A DNA stretch of 28,440 nucleotides, from positions 1-28,440 of IMG/VR virus record IMGVR_UViG_3300007539_000140. The stretch is one strand, 5' to 3'. Of this stretch, positions 23,818 through 28,426 are shown one piece after another. Made by a program: the position numbers and the translations under genes. This DNA is from a virus. A model generated the notes under the pieces. That model did no database searches. It saw only the letters and a program-made list of their open reading frames with translations, and was not told the origin of the DNA. Each line of letters starts with the position of its first letter. The first letter of the stretch is position 1.

Positions 23818-23979
23818 TTACTTTGCGTGAGTGCCATCACAAAAACCTGAAGGGTTAGATGTGTTTCCGCACGCACATGGTTTTGGTCTTTTCATATCGT
23901 TTTTTCCTACAAATGAAAATACAGTGTACCTTATTATCTCATATGCAACTACAAAAGCTAAGATACCTTGTATATCCAT
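23818..23979 (-). CDS. CDGSH-like iron-sulfur mini-protein with hydrophobic N-terminus (53 aa)
   Basis: An ATG at 23977-23979 opens a 53-codon frame ending TAA at 23818. Residues 4-25 (QGILAFVVAYEIIRYTVFSF) are largely hydrophobic and may anchor the protein. The tail is KRPKPCACGNTSNPSGFC followed by DGTHAK. This gives C35-x-C37-x2-T40-x2-P43-x3-C47-D-G-T-H51, very close to the CDGSH [2Fe-2S] motif (C-x-C-x2-[ST]-x3-P-x-C-D-G-x-H) but with one extra residue before the third Cys. The three-Cys, one-His ligand set is complete. A second ATG at residue 29, preceded by GTAGGAA, could give a 25-aa soluble form. It is the first gene of the groEL operon, 4 nt after a strong promoter. A redox or Fe-S role is inferred. 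Confidence 0.65.
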   Translation of the reverse strand: MDIQGILAFVVAYEIIRYTVFSFVGKNDMKRPKPCACGNTSNPSGFCDGTHAK

Positions 23980-23983
23980 ACAG

Positions 23984-24012
23984 CAAAAGTACTAATTATA
24001 TACACACACAAA
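23984..24012 (-). promoter_or_regulatory. Promoter TTTG-N17-TACTTTTG of the leftward chaperonin operon
   Basis: On the minus strand TTTG (24009-24012) is followed after 17 nt by TACTTTTG (23984-23991), matching both boxes and the spacing of Bacteroidetes sigma-A-type promoters. The predicted start is at or within a base or two of the ATG at 23979, so the transcript may be leaderless for the 53-aa form, or the internal ATG at residue 29 may be used. This is the best classical promoter on the minus strand in the window. Confidence 0.65.
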
Positions 24013-24465
24013 TGTGGCGTGTTTTCTTATCAAATAACTGTATACTATTATATAAACAGTAAGTGACAAACTTTATCGCCACACCAGATACAAAGAACTA
24101 GTGGGTTATATATAGATCTGGAAGGCCACACCCTACAGGAAAATCGAAATCCTAAACCCACACCCCTTAAACGATTCCCAAATAGAGTCAAAACTTTTAG
24201 CTTTTGATATCGGTATACCATAGCCAACTACTAACAGCTAAATTACCTCAACTATTACCACAGGAATTACAAGTTTTGTGAAATACACGGAACAAAACAA
24301 TAACCTCCCCTATCCTATTTGTTTTATCTATTCCATACCAGTACATGAGATGCTATACTATATAGATGCGTAACATAGGCTATTACAGTGTGTTATATGG
24401 CCGTAGTAAGGACGATGTAGTTTATCCTATTGGAGTCAACCATGTAAATTTATCATTGGATGCCA
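24013..24465. other. Non-coding spacer between divergent operons
   Basis: This stretch of about 450 bases lies between the leftward chaperonin promoter and the rightward early promoter. I see no convincing gene, tRNA or ribozyme in it. It holds a 6-bp inverted repeat, CCAGAT near 24083 and ATCTGG near 24115, and several short AT palindromes around TATA. A 63-codon frame at 24366-24557 overlaps the first early gene and contains its promoter, so I do not count it. Possible uses are operators or a replication start, but nothing in the sequence proves either. Confidence 0.5.
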
Positions 24466-24495
24466 TTGTTATTCCGATCTACTTCCCTATATTTA
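24466..24495 (+). promoter_or_regulatory. Early operon promoter TTG-N19-TATATTTA
   Basis: TTG at 24466-24468 and TATATTTA at 24488-24495 are 19 nt apart, with one mismatch to TAnnTTTG. Five bases later comes GTCAAAC, the start of the leader that also follows each ribozyme cleavage site. The first early ATG is at 24523. A second, similar arrangement, TTG-N18-TATATGAA then CAGTCAAAC, is at the right edge of the window. The two support each other as phage early promoters. Confidence 0.65.
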
Positions 24496-24499
24496 CAGA

Positions 24500-24522
24500 G
24501 TCAAACAAAAATAATACACAAT
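24500..24522 (+). repeat. GTCAAAC leader, copy 1 (promoter-proximal)
   Basis: GTCAAACAAAAATAATACAC with a short AT tail leads to the ATG at 24523. G to ATG is 23 nt, against 23, 22 and 22 nt in the three ribozyme-derived leaders. It has no Shine-Dalgarno sequence. It probably forms the 5' end of the primary early transcript. Confidence 0.75.
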
Positions 24523-24783
24523 ATGAAAACACAAGTAACTCAGTATCAAGGCATTAGCATCAAAAACAAGGCTAATTACCGCCAAACCAAGAAGGCCATT
24601 GATTGGCTGATCAAACACAATGAGGCCGACAGACTCCGTAACATCGCAGATGGAGAAGGAGATGAAAGAGCATACAACAAGTATGACAGACAGGCTGAGA
24701 AGACTTACGATAAGTACTTAGAGGCTATCGATTACCTTCCCAGTTACCAAGTTAAACTAATTGAAAAATCTAATCTTTATTAA
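24523..24783 (+). CDS. Hypothetical early protein 1, charged (86 aa)
   Basis: The chosen ATG at 24523 follows the conserved GTCAAAC leader; a longer frame from 24460 would run through the promoter. The protein begins MKTQVTQYQGISIKNKANYR and is strongly charged and mainly helical, with KKAIDWLIKHNEADRLRNIA and many Tyr/Asp/Glu residues (YDRQAEKTYDKYLEAIDYLP). No membrane span, Cys or catalytic motif is seen, and no family is recognised. As the first gene after the early promoter it may be made soon after infection, for example to take over host functions; that is inference. Confidence 0.7.
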   Translation: MKTQVTQYQGISIKNKANYRQTKKAIDWLIKHNEADRLRNIADGEGDERAYNKYDRQAEKTYDKYLEAIDYLPSYQVKLIEKSNLY

Positions 24784-24784
24784 A

Positions 24785-25144
24785 ATGAACAACACAATCA
24801 AAATTACAGAGCAAGACAGAGCATTCATGATGACCATTCGTGAGGCAAGAGATCAACAGATCAGAAGAGAAGAGGAAACTCTTCGAGTGATCAAGGATCA
24901 GATCAGGGAGAAAAAGTGGGCAGTAAATTACATGGGTGATTTTCTTCATGGAGAGATGTCTATTGACGTACTATTCACGACTCCTGATGGCGAGCAAGAG
25001 GTGATCTTCAAAGGCTTTTATTACGTAGAGGACAATGGGGTAAGCCTATTCCCTGAAGACGACAGCAATGCGTCAATGGTAAGCGTCATGGAAGACCTCA
25101 TCGCAGAGAGACAAATCAACATTAACTTTAGAAACAACAGATAA
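24785..25144 (+). CDS. Hypothetical early protein 2, acidic (119 aa)
   Basis: The ATG at 24785 directly follows the preceding TAA (TTAAAATG), so this start is preferred over an in-frame upstream TTG at 24761. The N-terminal third is helical and charged (ITEQDRAFMMTIREARDQQI), and the middle has beta-type strands (SIDVLFTTPDGEQEVIFKGF). Then comes an acidic loop VSLFPEDDSNASMVSV and a helical end. No known family. It is cotranscribed with the first early gene, without a ribozyme between them. Confidence 0.7.
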   Translation: MNNTIKITEQDRAFMMTIREARDQQIRREEETLRVIKDQIREKKWAVNYMGDFLHGEMSIDVLFTTPDGEQEVIFKGFYYVEDNGVSLFPEDDSNASMVSVMEDLIAERQININFRNNR

Positions 25145-25146
25145 TT

Positions 25147-25656
25147 ATGAAAACTACATTTACAAAAACAGAACTAAACGAACTGCTATCTATTGCAACA
25201 GCAGAGATCAAAGAACTCAAGGCAGACAACTCAATCCTCAAGAGAGAGAACAAAAGGATGCATGAGGAAAGGGATGACCTTTTTGATGATATCAGAAGAC
25301 TCAACAAAGAGAACAAAATGCGTTTTACAGTAATGCAAAAGCAGTTTGATGAATTGCAATCAAGCGAGAACATCGATTCGATTATTTGGTTTGGACTTAA
25401 TTACCCTCCAAACTTTATCAGAGAATGTTGGTCAGATGATCCATGCTTGGCTAATCATTTAAACGACAAGTTTGCGATGTGTCATGAAGGAACAGATGAA
25501 ATGAAAGGATGGGTTAAGACAAGGTTGTCATATGGAGTCTTTACTCGATTCTTAACCATGCTTGATGACGGAAACAGGGATAAACTATACCAGTACATCC
25601 TTGACACCTATTCACGTAAAACAGGATTCAAAGTCAGGCATACTGAAGAGGCTTAG
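25147..25656 (+). CDS. Hypothetical early protein 3, N-terminal coiled coil (169 aa)
   Basis: Residues about 8-75 form a long coiled coil rich in Glu, Lys, Arg and Asn (IKELKADNSILKRENKRMHE and on). The rest is a compact domain with NYPPNFIRECWSDDPCLANH and LSYGVFTRFLTMLDDGNRDK. The last codons, VRHTEEA and the TAG stop, are shared with the first hammerhead ribozyme: the codons for R-H-T-E-E-A form stem I, the CTGAAGA core and stem II, and TAG is the first triplet of loop II. No family is recognised. It follows the preceding gene by 2 nt. Confidence 0.7.
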   Translation: MKTTFTKTELNELLSIATAEIKELKADNSILKRENKRMHEERDDLFDDIRRLNKENKMRFTVMQKQFDELQSSENIDSIIWFGLNYPPNFIRECWSDDPCLANHLNDKFAMCHEGTDEMKGWVKTRLSYGVFTRFLTMLDDGNRDKLYQYILDTYSRKTGFKVRHTEEA

Positions 25657-25693
25657 ATTAGCCGAAACAGGGAGTAACATCCCTGTCTATGTC
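25637..25693 (+). ncRNA. Hammerhead ribozyme 1 (type I)
   Basis: All parts of the hammerhead core are present in order. Stem I 5' strand is GGCATA (25637-25642), then CTGAAGA (25643-25649, position 7 may be any base). Stem II is GGCT/AGCC (25650-25653 with 25660-25663) with loop TAGATT, followed by GAAA (25664-25667). Stem III has 7 bp (ACAGGGA with TCCCTGT, loop GTAACA), giving GTC with cleavage expected after C25687. Stem I 3' strand is TATGTC (25688-25693). Stem I may extend through a CA/AA internal loop to AAGT/ACTT. The 5' part overlaps the end of the upstream CDS; its stop TAG opens loop II. Cleavage leaves a 26-nt leader before the ATG at 25714. Confidence 0.93.
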
Positions 25694-25713
25694 AAACTTA
25701 AAAATACACAATT
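25691..25713 (+). repeat. GTCAAAC leader, copy 2
   Basis: GTCAAACTTAAAAATACACA followed by ATT leads to the ATG at 25714, 23 nt from G to ATG. The first three bases are also the end of ribozyme stem I. It is nearly identical to the copy at 26336-26357 and similar to the promoter-proximal copy. There is no Shine-Dalgarno sequence; the A-rich stretch probably directs ribosomes, as is usual in Bacteroidetes. Confidence 0.8.
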
Positions 25714-26037
25714 ATGACACAGAAAGAAAAATTTATCAGAGAACGACAGGCAGACTTTCCTGCGATTGAACAGATGCAAGACTGGATCGACAAAGGCTAT
25801 GTATGGTCAATGGAAGGATCAGTAGGTAGAGCCGCCCACAGTGGGTTAGAATGCGGAATGTACTTCCTGCCTAACGAGTCATTCGTCAATCCCTATGGTA
25901 CACGCATACCGTCAAGGGAAGAGATCAGGATAGGCACCGAAGGATCACTGGACAATGCCTATGATTTCTACAACGATGATAATAACCTTTGGGAACTGGA
26001 ACTGGAGTATAATGCTTACGAAGATGACCAATGGTAA
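25714..26037 (+). CDS. Hypothetical early protein 4, acidic (107 aa)
   Basis: A soluble acidic protein that begins MTQKEKFIRERQADFPAIEQ, with MQDWIDKGYVWSMEGSVGRA and FVNPYGTRIPSREEIRIGTE in its middle. It ends in a very acidic, aromatic tail (YDFYNDDNNLWELELEYNAY). Small, acidic phage proteins of this kind are often inhibitors or DNA mimics, but nothing specific is visible here. It is the first gene after ribozyme 1 and starts with MTQ, as does the first gene after ribozyme 3. The next gene overlaps its end by 7 nt. Confidence 0.7.
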   Translation: MTQKEKFIRERQADFPAIEQMQDWIDKGYVWSMEGSVGRAAHSGLECGMYFLPNESFVNPYGTRIPSREEIRIGTEGSLDNAYDFYNDDNNLWELELEYNAYEDDQW

Positions 26038-26303
26038 AACTGGAAAACACCCAATACTGGCTATTGAAGAATAGTAGGGGTCAGTACATCTGTGATCAAG
26101 GTAAGATCAAGCAGAACTCAGGCAAGGCCATAACGTTCGACACCAAGAGAACTGCTGTAGACTACGCTAAGATCAACAGAAGGAGAGCATTTAATCCTGT
26201 AGAAGTAATCAGCATCACATGGATCGACAACAGCAGACATCCAAGAACTGTGGTTACGTCTGAGGAGAAAATGATCGAACACAGGCATACTGATGAGGAC
26301 TAA
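26031..26303 (+). CDS. Hypothetical early protein 5, basic (90 aa)
   Basis: The start ATG at 26031 lies within the last codons of the preceding gene, so the two are coupled. The protein is basic with short strands: NTQYWLLKNSRGQYICDQGK, KAITFDTKRTAVDYAKINRR and FNPVEVISITWIDNSR. This pattern suggests a small beta-sheet protein. The last residues, RHTDED and the TAA stop, overlap ribozyme 2 in the same frame as in ribozyme 1 (RHTEEA). It has no membrane segment and belongs to no family I can name. Confidence 0.7.
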   Translation: MVKLENTQYWLLKNSRGQYICDQGKIKQNSGKAITFDTKRTAVDYAKINRRRAFNPVEVISITWIDNSRHPRTVVTSEEKMIEHRHTDED

Positions 26304-26338
26304 TGTCCGAAACTCCCAGTCAGATGGGAGTCTATGTC
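26284..26338 (+). ncRNA. Hammerhead ribozyme 2 (type I)
   Basis: Stem I 5' strand is GGCATA (26284-26289), followed by CTGATGA (26290-26296). Stem II is GGAC/GTCC (26297-26300 with 26305-26308) and loop TAAT. GAAA is at 26309-26312. Stem III is ACTCCCA with TGGGAGT (26312-26318 with 26325-26331), loop GTCAGA, and the GTC triplet ends at C26332, the expected cleavage site. Stem I 3' strand is TATGTC (26333-26338). Stems II and III differ from ribozyme 1 at most positions but still pair fully. The upstream stop TAA opens loop II. Cleavage leaves 25 nt before the ATG at 26358. Confidence 0.94.
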
Positions 26339-26357
26339 AAACTTAAAAATACATAAA
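26336..26357 (+). repeat. GTCAAAC leader, copy 3
   Basis: GTCAAACTTAAAAATACATA followed by AA leads to the ATG at 26358, 22 nt from G to ATG. It matches copy 2 at 18 of the first 19 bases. An ATG at 26334-26336, inside stem I, happens to be in frame with the gene, but the other copies show that this is part of the leader and not the start. Confidence 0.8.
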
Positions 26358-26948
26358 ATGGAAAATGACAATTTACAAAAATGCAACTGCTGTGAGCAGG
26401 AAATCGATTACGACACAATGTACTCAAAGGAAACCCTACAGGGTGAAGTGTTATGTGAAGACTGCTGTGATGAACCATGGGAACACTCCCCTACCTTAAT
26501 TAGCTTTGGACATCCAACTCATGACGAAGGTGAGAAGTTTTACTGGTGTAAGGAATATGATTTTGCCAATTCATACCTTGAAGAACTCTATGGAGACGAT
26601 GAGCAGACTCTACCAGTCAATGGGTTTGAGTACGTGAGAACCGATGCATGGAGAGGATACTGGAGTCCACAGATCAGAGAGGAATTCATGTCATTCGATG
26701 GATGGTATACAGGATGGGTAGACGAGACGATCTCTCACAAACTAACCCTCAACCAACTCCTTGATGATTTAGGAGAGCAACACCTTGATCTATACTTTCC
26801 AATTTGGGTGATTATGTGTCCAACGTCAAACGTCTTTAGCCAGTCAACTGATATAATGATCAAGAAGGCTGATTTAAGCCGTTTTGAGGACTTATTGTTC
26901 GACAACTATGGTATAACATCAAAAGAACTACAAAACTCCTTAAAATGA
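26358..26948 (+). CDS. Hypothetical early protein 6 with a zinc-finger-like N-terminus (196 aa)
   Basis: The ATG at 26358 follows the conserved leader, so it is preferred over the in-frame ATG at 26334 that lies in ribozyme stem I. The N-terminus has C9-x2-C12 and C33-x2-C36 (KCNCCEQEIDYDTMYS and VLCEDCCDEPWEH), a pairing typical of a zinc ribbon or treble-clef finger of about 28 residues. The rest is aromatic and acidic, with GFEYVRTDAWRGYWSPQIRE and FDGWYTGWVDETI, then LYFPIWVIMCPTSNVFS. No family is recognised. It overlaps the next gene by 4 nt (ATGA). Confidence 0.7.
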   Translation: MENDNLQKCNCCEQEIDYDTMYSKETLQGEVLCEDCCDEPWEHSPTLISFGHPTHDEGEKFYWCKEYDFANSYLEELYGDDEQTLPVNGFEYVRTDAWRGYWSPQIREEFMSFDGWYTGWVDETISHKLTLNQLLDDLGEQHLDLYFPIWVIMCPTSNVFSQSTDIMIKKADLSRFEDLLFDNYGITSKELQNSLK

Positions 26949-27154
26949 AGGAAAAAGATTTAGCTTTAATTACTGCCATAATTATCCAAGAGGATTTACT
27001 TGGAGGAACCGTTTTCCAGACCTTCGATAAGGCATGGGAACTTGCCATTGAATTCCAAAAACTGTACGCTCATGATTTTTATTGGGAGAGACAGGAAAAA
27101 GATTTCGATGAGGCTATTATAGATTTTGTAAACTCTAAACTTGAATTAGTATGA
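26945..27154 (+). CDS. Hypothetical early protein 7, helical (69 aa)
   Basis: A small helical protein with DLALITAIIIQEDLLGGTVF, TFDKAWELAIEFQKLYAHDF and a final FDEAIIDFVNSKLELV. It is amphipathic rather than a true membrane protein. The start overlaps the preceding stop (ATGA, preceded by TTAAA), and its own TGA overlaps the start of the 52-aa gene in the same way. Translation of the three is therefore probably coupled. The function is unknown. Confidence 0.65.
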   Translation: MKEKDLALITAIIIQEDLLGGTVFQTFDKAWELAIEFQKLYAHDFYWERQEKDFDEAIIDFVNSKLELV

Positions 27155-27309
27155 ACGTGATAATAGACATGAAGACAGCCTATGGGAACTACAGATCCTT
27201 TCCCAAGCAATTCAATGACGAAGGCCATATGAACAACTGGATCAGAGTCATGAACAACAAAGGCCACAAGATCATTGGAATACACGACAGGCAATCTGAT
27301 GAGTCCTGA
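27151..27309 (+). CDS. Hypothetical early protein 8 (52 aa)
   Basis: An ATG at 27151, overlapping the preceding TGA, opens a 52-codon frame that ends TGA at 27309. The protein begins MNVIIDMKTAYGNYRSFPKQ and ends GHKIIGIHDRQSDES. It is basic to neutral with a likely beta-hairpin near the end. The last codons (R-Q-S-D-E-S) and the stop overlap ribozyme 3 in the same frame as the RHTxEx ends of the genes before ribozymes 1 and 2, which supports that this short frame is real. Confidence 0.7.
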   Translation: MNVIIDMKTAYGNYRSFPKQFNDEGHMNNWIRVMNNKGHKIIGIHDRQSDES

Positions 27310-27346
27310 ATGGACGAAACTGCATCCTTGTGGTGCAGTCATTGTC
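27290..27346 (+). ncRNA. Hammerhead ribozyme 3 (type I)
   Basis: Stem I 5' strand is GGCAAT (27290-27295), followed by CTGATGA (27296-27302). Stem II is GTCC/GGAC (27303-27306 with 27312-27315) with loop TGAAT. GAAA is at 27316-27319. Stem III is ACTGCA with TGCAGT (27319-27324 with 27334-27339), possibly extended by T-G and C-G pairs. GTC ends at C27340, the expected cleavage site. Stem I 3' strand is ATTGTC (27341-27346). Compared with copies 1 and 2, stem I has changed on both strands (GGCATA/TATGTC to GGCAAT/ATTGTC) and still pairs, which is true covariation. The stop TGA opens loop II. Cleavage leaves 25 nt before the ATG at 27366. Confidence 0.94.
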
Positions 27347-27365
27347 AAACTAAAAAATATATAAA
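27344..27365 (+). repeat. GTCAAAC leader, copy 4
   Basis: GTCAAACTAAAAAATATATA followed by AA leads to the ATG at 27366, 22 nt from G to ATG. It differs from copies 2 and 3 by small changes in the A-rich part only. The GTCAAACT start and the spacing are kept. Confidence 0.8.
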
Positions 27366-27788
27366 ATGACACAACTTAAATTAGCAGTCACAGAAGTAAG
27401 GTCCTTCGAGACTCGCAGAGGTACAGGATACCAATGTACCACCAACGTAAAGAATGTAGAAATATGGAACGATGGTAATGGAGGTGGGACATGGATTCCA
27501 CCGCACGGCACCTACACTAAACCATATAGTGAACTAACAGGTATGGAACTGGAAAGTCTTATAGATGACTATGAAAAGAAAATTGACGATAGGCTGGAAA
27601 AAACTATTCAGAAGTATAAAAAACCACACAAAGGAGATAAATCCTCTGATGCATACGATGAAGAGAGACTTAAGACAGAACTGAACTGGTGGAGAAACTA
27701 CGGATATTATGTAGCAAACAAACACAACAACGTAGATGCAGAAGCCTGTGGGTATGCTGATGGAGACGAAGAATACTTAAAATCTTAG
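27366..27788 (+). CDS. Hypothetical early protein 9 (140 aa)
   Basis: The N-terminal half is beta-like and Gly-rich (LKLAVTEVRSFETRRGTGYQ, then WNDGNGGGTWIPPHGTY). The C-terminal half is helical and charged (MELESLIDDYEKKIDDRLEK, KTELNWWRNYGYYVANKHNN) and ends GYADGDEEYLKS. No Cys pairs or membrane span stand out, and no family is recognised. It starts right after the ribozyme 3 leader. Five bases separate it from the next gene, with no ribozyme there. Confidence 0.7.
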   Translation: MTQLKLAVTEVRSFETRRGTGYQCTTNVKNVEIWNDGNGGGTWIPPHGTYTKPYSELTGMELESLIDDYEKKIDDRLEKTIQKYKKPHKGDKSSDAYDEERLKTELNWWRNYGYYVANKHNNVDAEACGYADGDEEYLKS

Positions 27789-27793
27789 ATCAA

Positions 27794-28054
27794 ATGGAAA
27801 TTGTAAAACAATCAGAGTACAGCTTTACGACTATCACAGTCGGATACTTGGCCTTTACTTCTGTAGACGGAATGGAAAGGGTGGAGGTTAGAGTAGAAGG
27901 CGAATATGATGCCGATGGTTTCAATGTAAACAAAAGGATCATAGAGGAAGGAAGTGATATTACCCTGTACGATGCAGGTTTGCTTTTAGTAAACGACATC
28001 AAGGACATGGACAAACTTCTTAAACACACAGATAACTTAATTAATGACTATTAA
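27794..28054 (+). CDS. Hypothetical early protein 10, acidic (86 aa)
   Basis: A small acidic protein with strands YSFTTITVGYLAFTSVDGME and RVEVRVEGEYDADGFNVNKR, followed by a helical end LLLVNDIKDMDKLLKHTDNL. It looks like a compact alpha/beta domain, but no family is recognised. Its TAA is one base before the ATG of the last gene (TATTAAAATG), the same junction type as between early genes 1 and 2. Confidence 0.65.
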   Translation: MEIVKQSEYSFTTITVGYLAFTSVDGMERVEVRVEGEYDADGFNVNKRIIEEGSDITLYDAGLLLVNDIKDMDKLLKHTDNLINDY

Positions 28055-28055
28055 A

Positions 28056-28286
28056 ATGAAAGACACAAAGAAACACACAATCAAGGTTGATTCAGATTCT
28101 GAAGAGGTGACGTTATACCTCAATACAGAATTCGGTTACTCAATCCATTCCTTTGACATAAGTGATGGAGAAGTGGAGATCACTGACAGGAGAAAGTTTA
28201 CTTTGATCGCTCAAGTACTTGGGATTACAGGTAAGACGTTAGAGCGACAAATTGAGGACGCAATAGAGGACGCAACCGTCACCTGA
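28056..28286 (+). CDS. Hypothetical early protein 11, last gene of the operon (76 aa)
   Basis: The ATG at 28056 follows TATTAAA, the usual junction; an in-frame ATG at 28044 would overlap the preceding gene. The protein begins MKDTKKHTIKVDSDSEEVTL, has a beta-type middle (FGYSIHSFDISDGEVEITDR) and a helical end (LGITGKTLERQIEDAIEDA). The function is unknown. It is followed after 19 nt by a strong terminator hairpin, so it closes the early operon. Confidence 0.65.
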   Translation: MKDTKKHTIKVDSDSEEVTLYLNTEFGYSIHSFDISDGEVEITDRRKFTLIAQVLGITGKTLERQIEDAIEDATVT

Positions 28287-28305
28287 TTTTGGTCCAAATT
28301 ATGTT

Positions 28306-28337
28306 AAGGAGGGAGGGGTAATACCCTCCTTTTTTTA
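28306..28337 (+). terminator. Rho-independent terminator of the early operon
   Basis: AAGGAGGG (28306-28313) pairs with CCCTCCTT (28324-28331) around a 10-nt loop and runs into seven T residues. It lies 19 nt after the last early stop codon. It is the only clear intrinsic terminator I found in the window. Confidence 0.88.
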
Positions 28338-28395
28338 TGCGATTGTTTTAAATACACAAAGGAAAAATTTGTTTATAACATTTATTGTGTGTAAC

Positions 28396-28424
28396 TTGTC
28401 CACAAATTAAATCTAATATATGAA
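28396..28424 (+). promoter_or_regulatory. Second early-type promoter TTG-N18-TATATGAA
   Basis: After the terminator, TTG (28396-28398) and TATATGAA (28417-28424) are 18 nt apart and are followed at once by CAGTCAAAC. This is the same arrangement as at 24466-24502, where TATATTTA is followed by CAGAGTCAAAC. An alternative reading, TTTG (28368-28371), N20, TAACTTG, would put the start further upstream. The shared GTCAAAC start favours the first. Confidence 0.5.
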
Positions 28425-28426
28425 CA

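Noticed and set aside
24118-24170. Possible tRNA, because GGATTTCGATTTTCC on the minus strand looks like a T arm
   Set aside because: The T stem has a mismatch, and no acceptor, D or anticodon arms can be formed around it.
24366-24557. 63-codon frame on the plus strand
   Set aside because: It runs through the early promoter and leader and overlaps the first early gene in another frame; no protein features support it.
25042-25100. CTGAAGA near 25043 as a hammerhead core
   Set aside because: The next bases do not form stem II plus GAAA, and there is no GTC/stem I partner.
26334-26357. ATG at 26334 as the start of the 196-aa gene
   Set aside because: It lies in ribozyme stem I. In the parallel junction before 25714 the same ATG is out of frame, and the leader spacing supports the ATG at 26358.
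28088-28160. CTGAAGA near 28101 as the start of a fourth hammerhead ribozyme
   Set aside because: No GAAA follows a paired stem II, and no GTC with closing stem I is found downstream; the bases lie within a coding frame.
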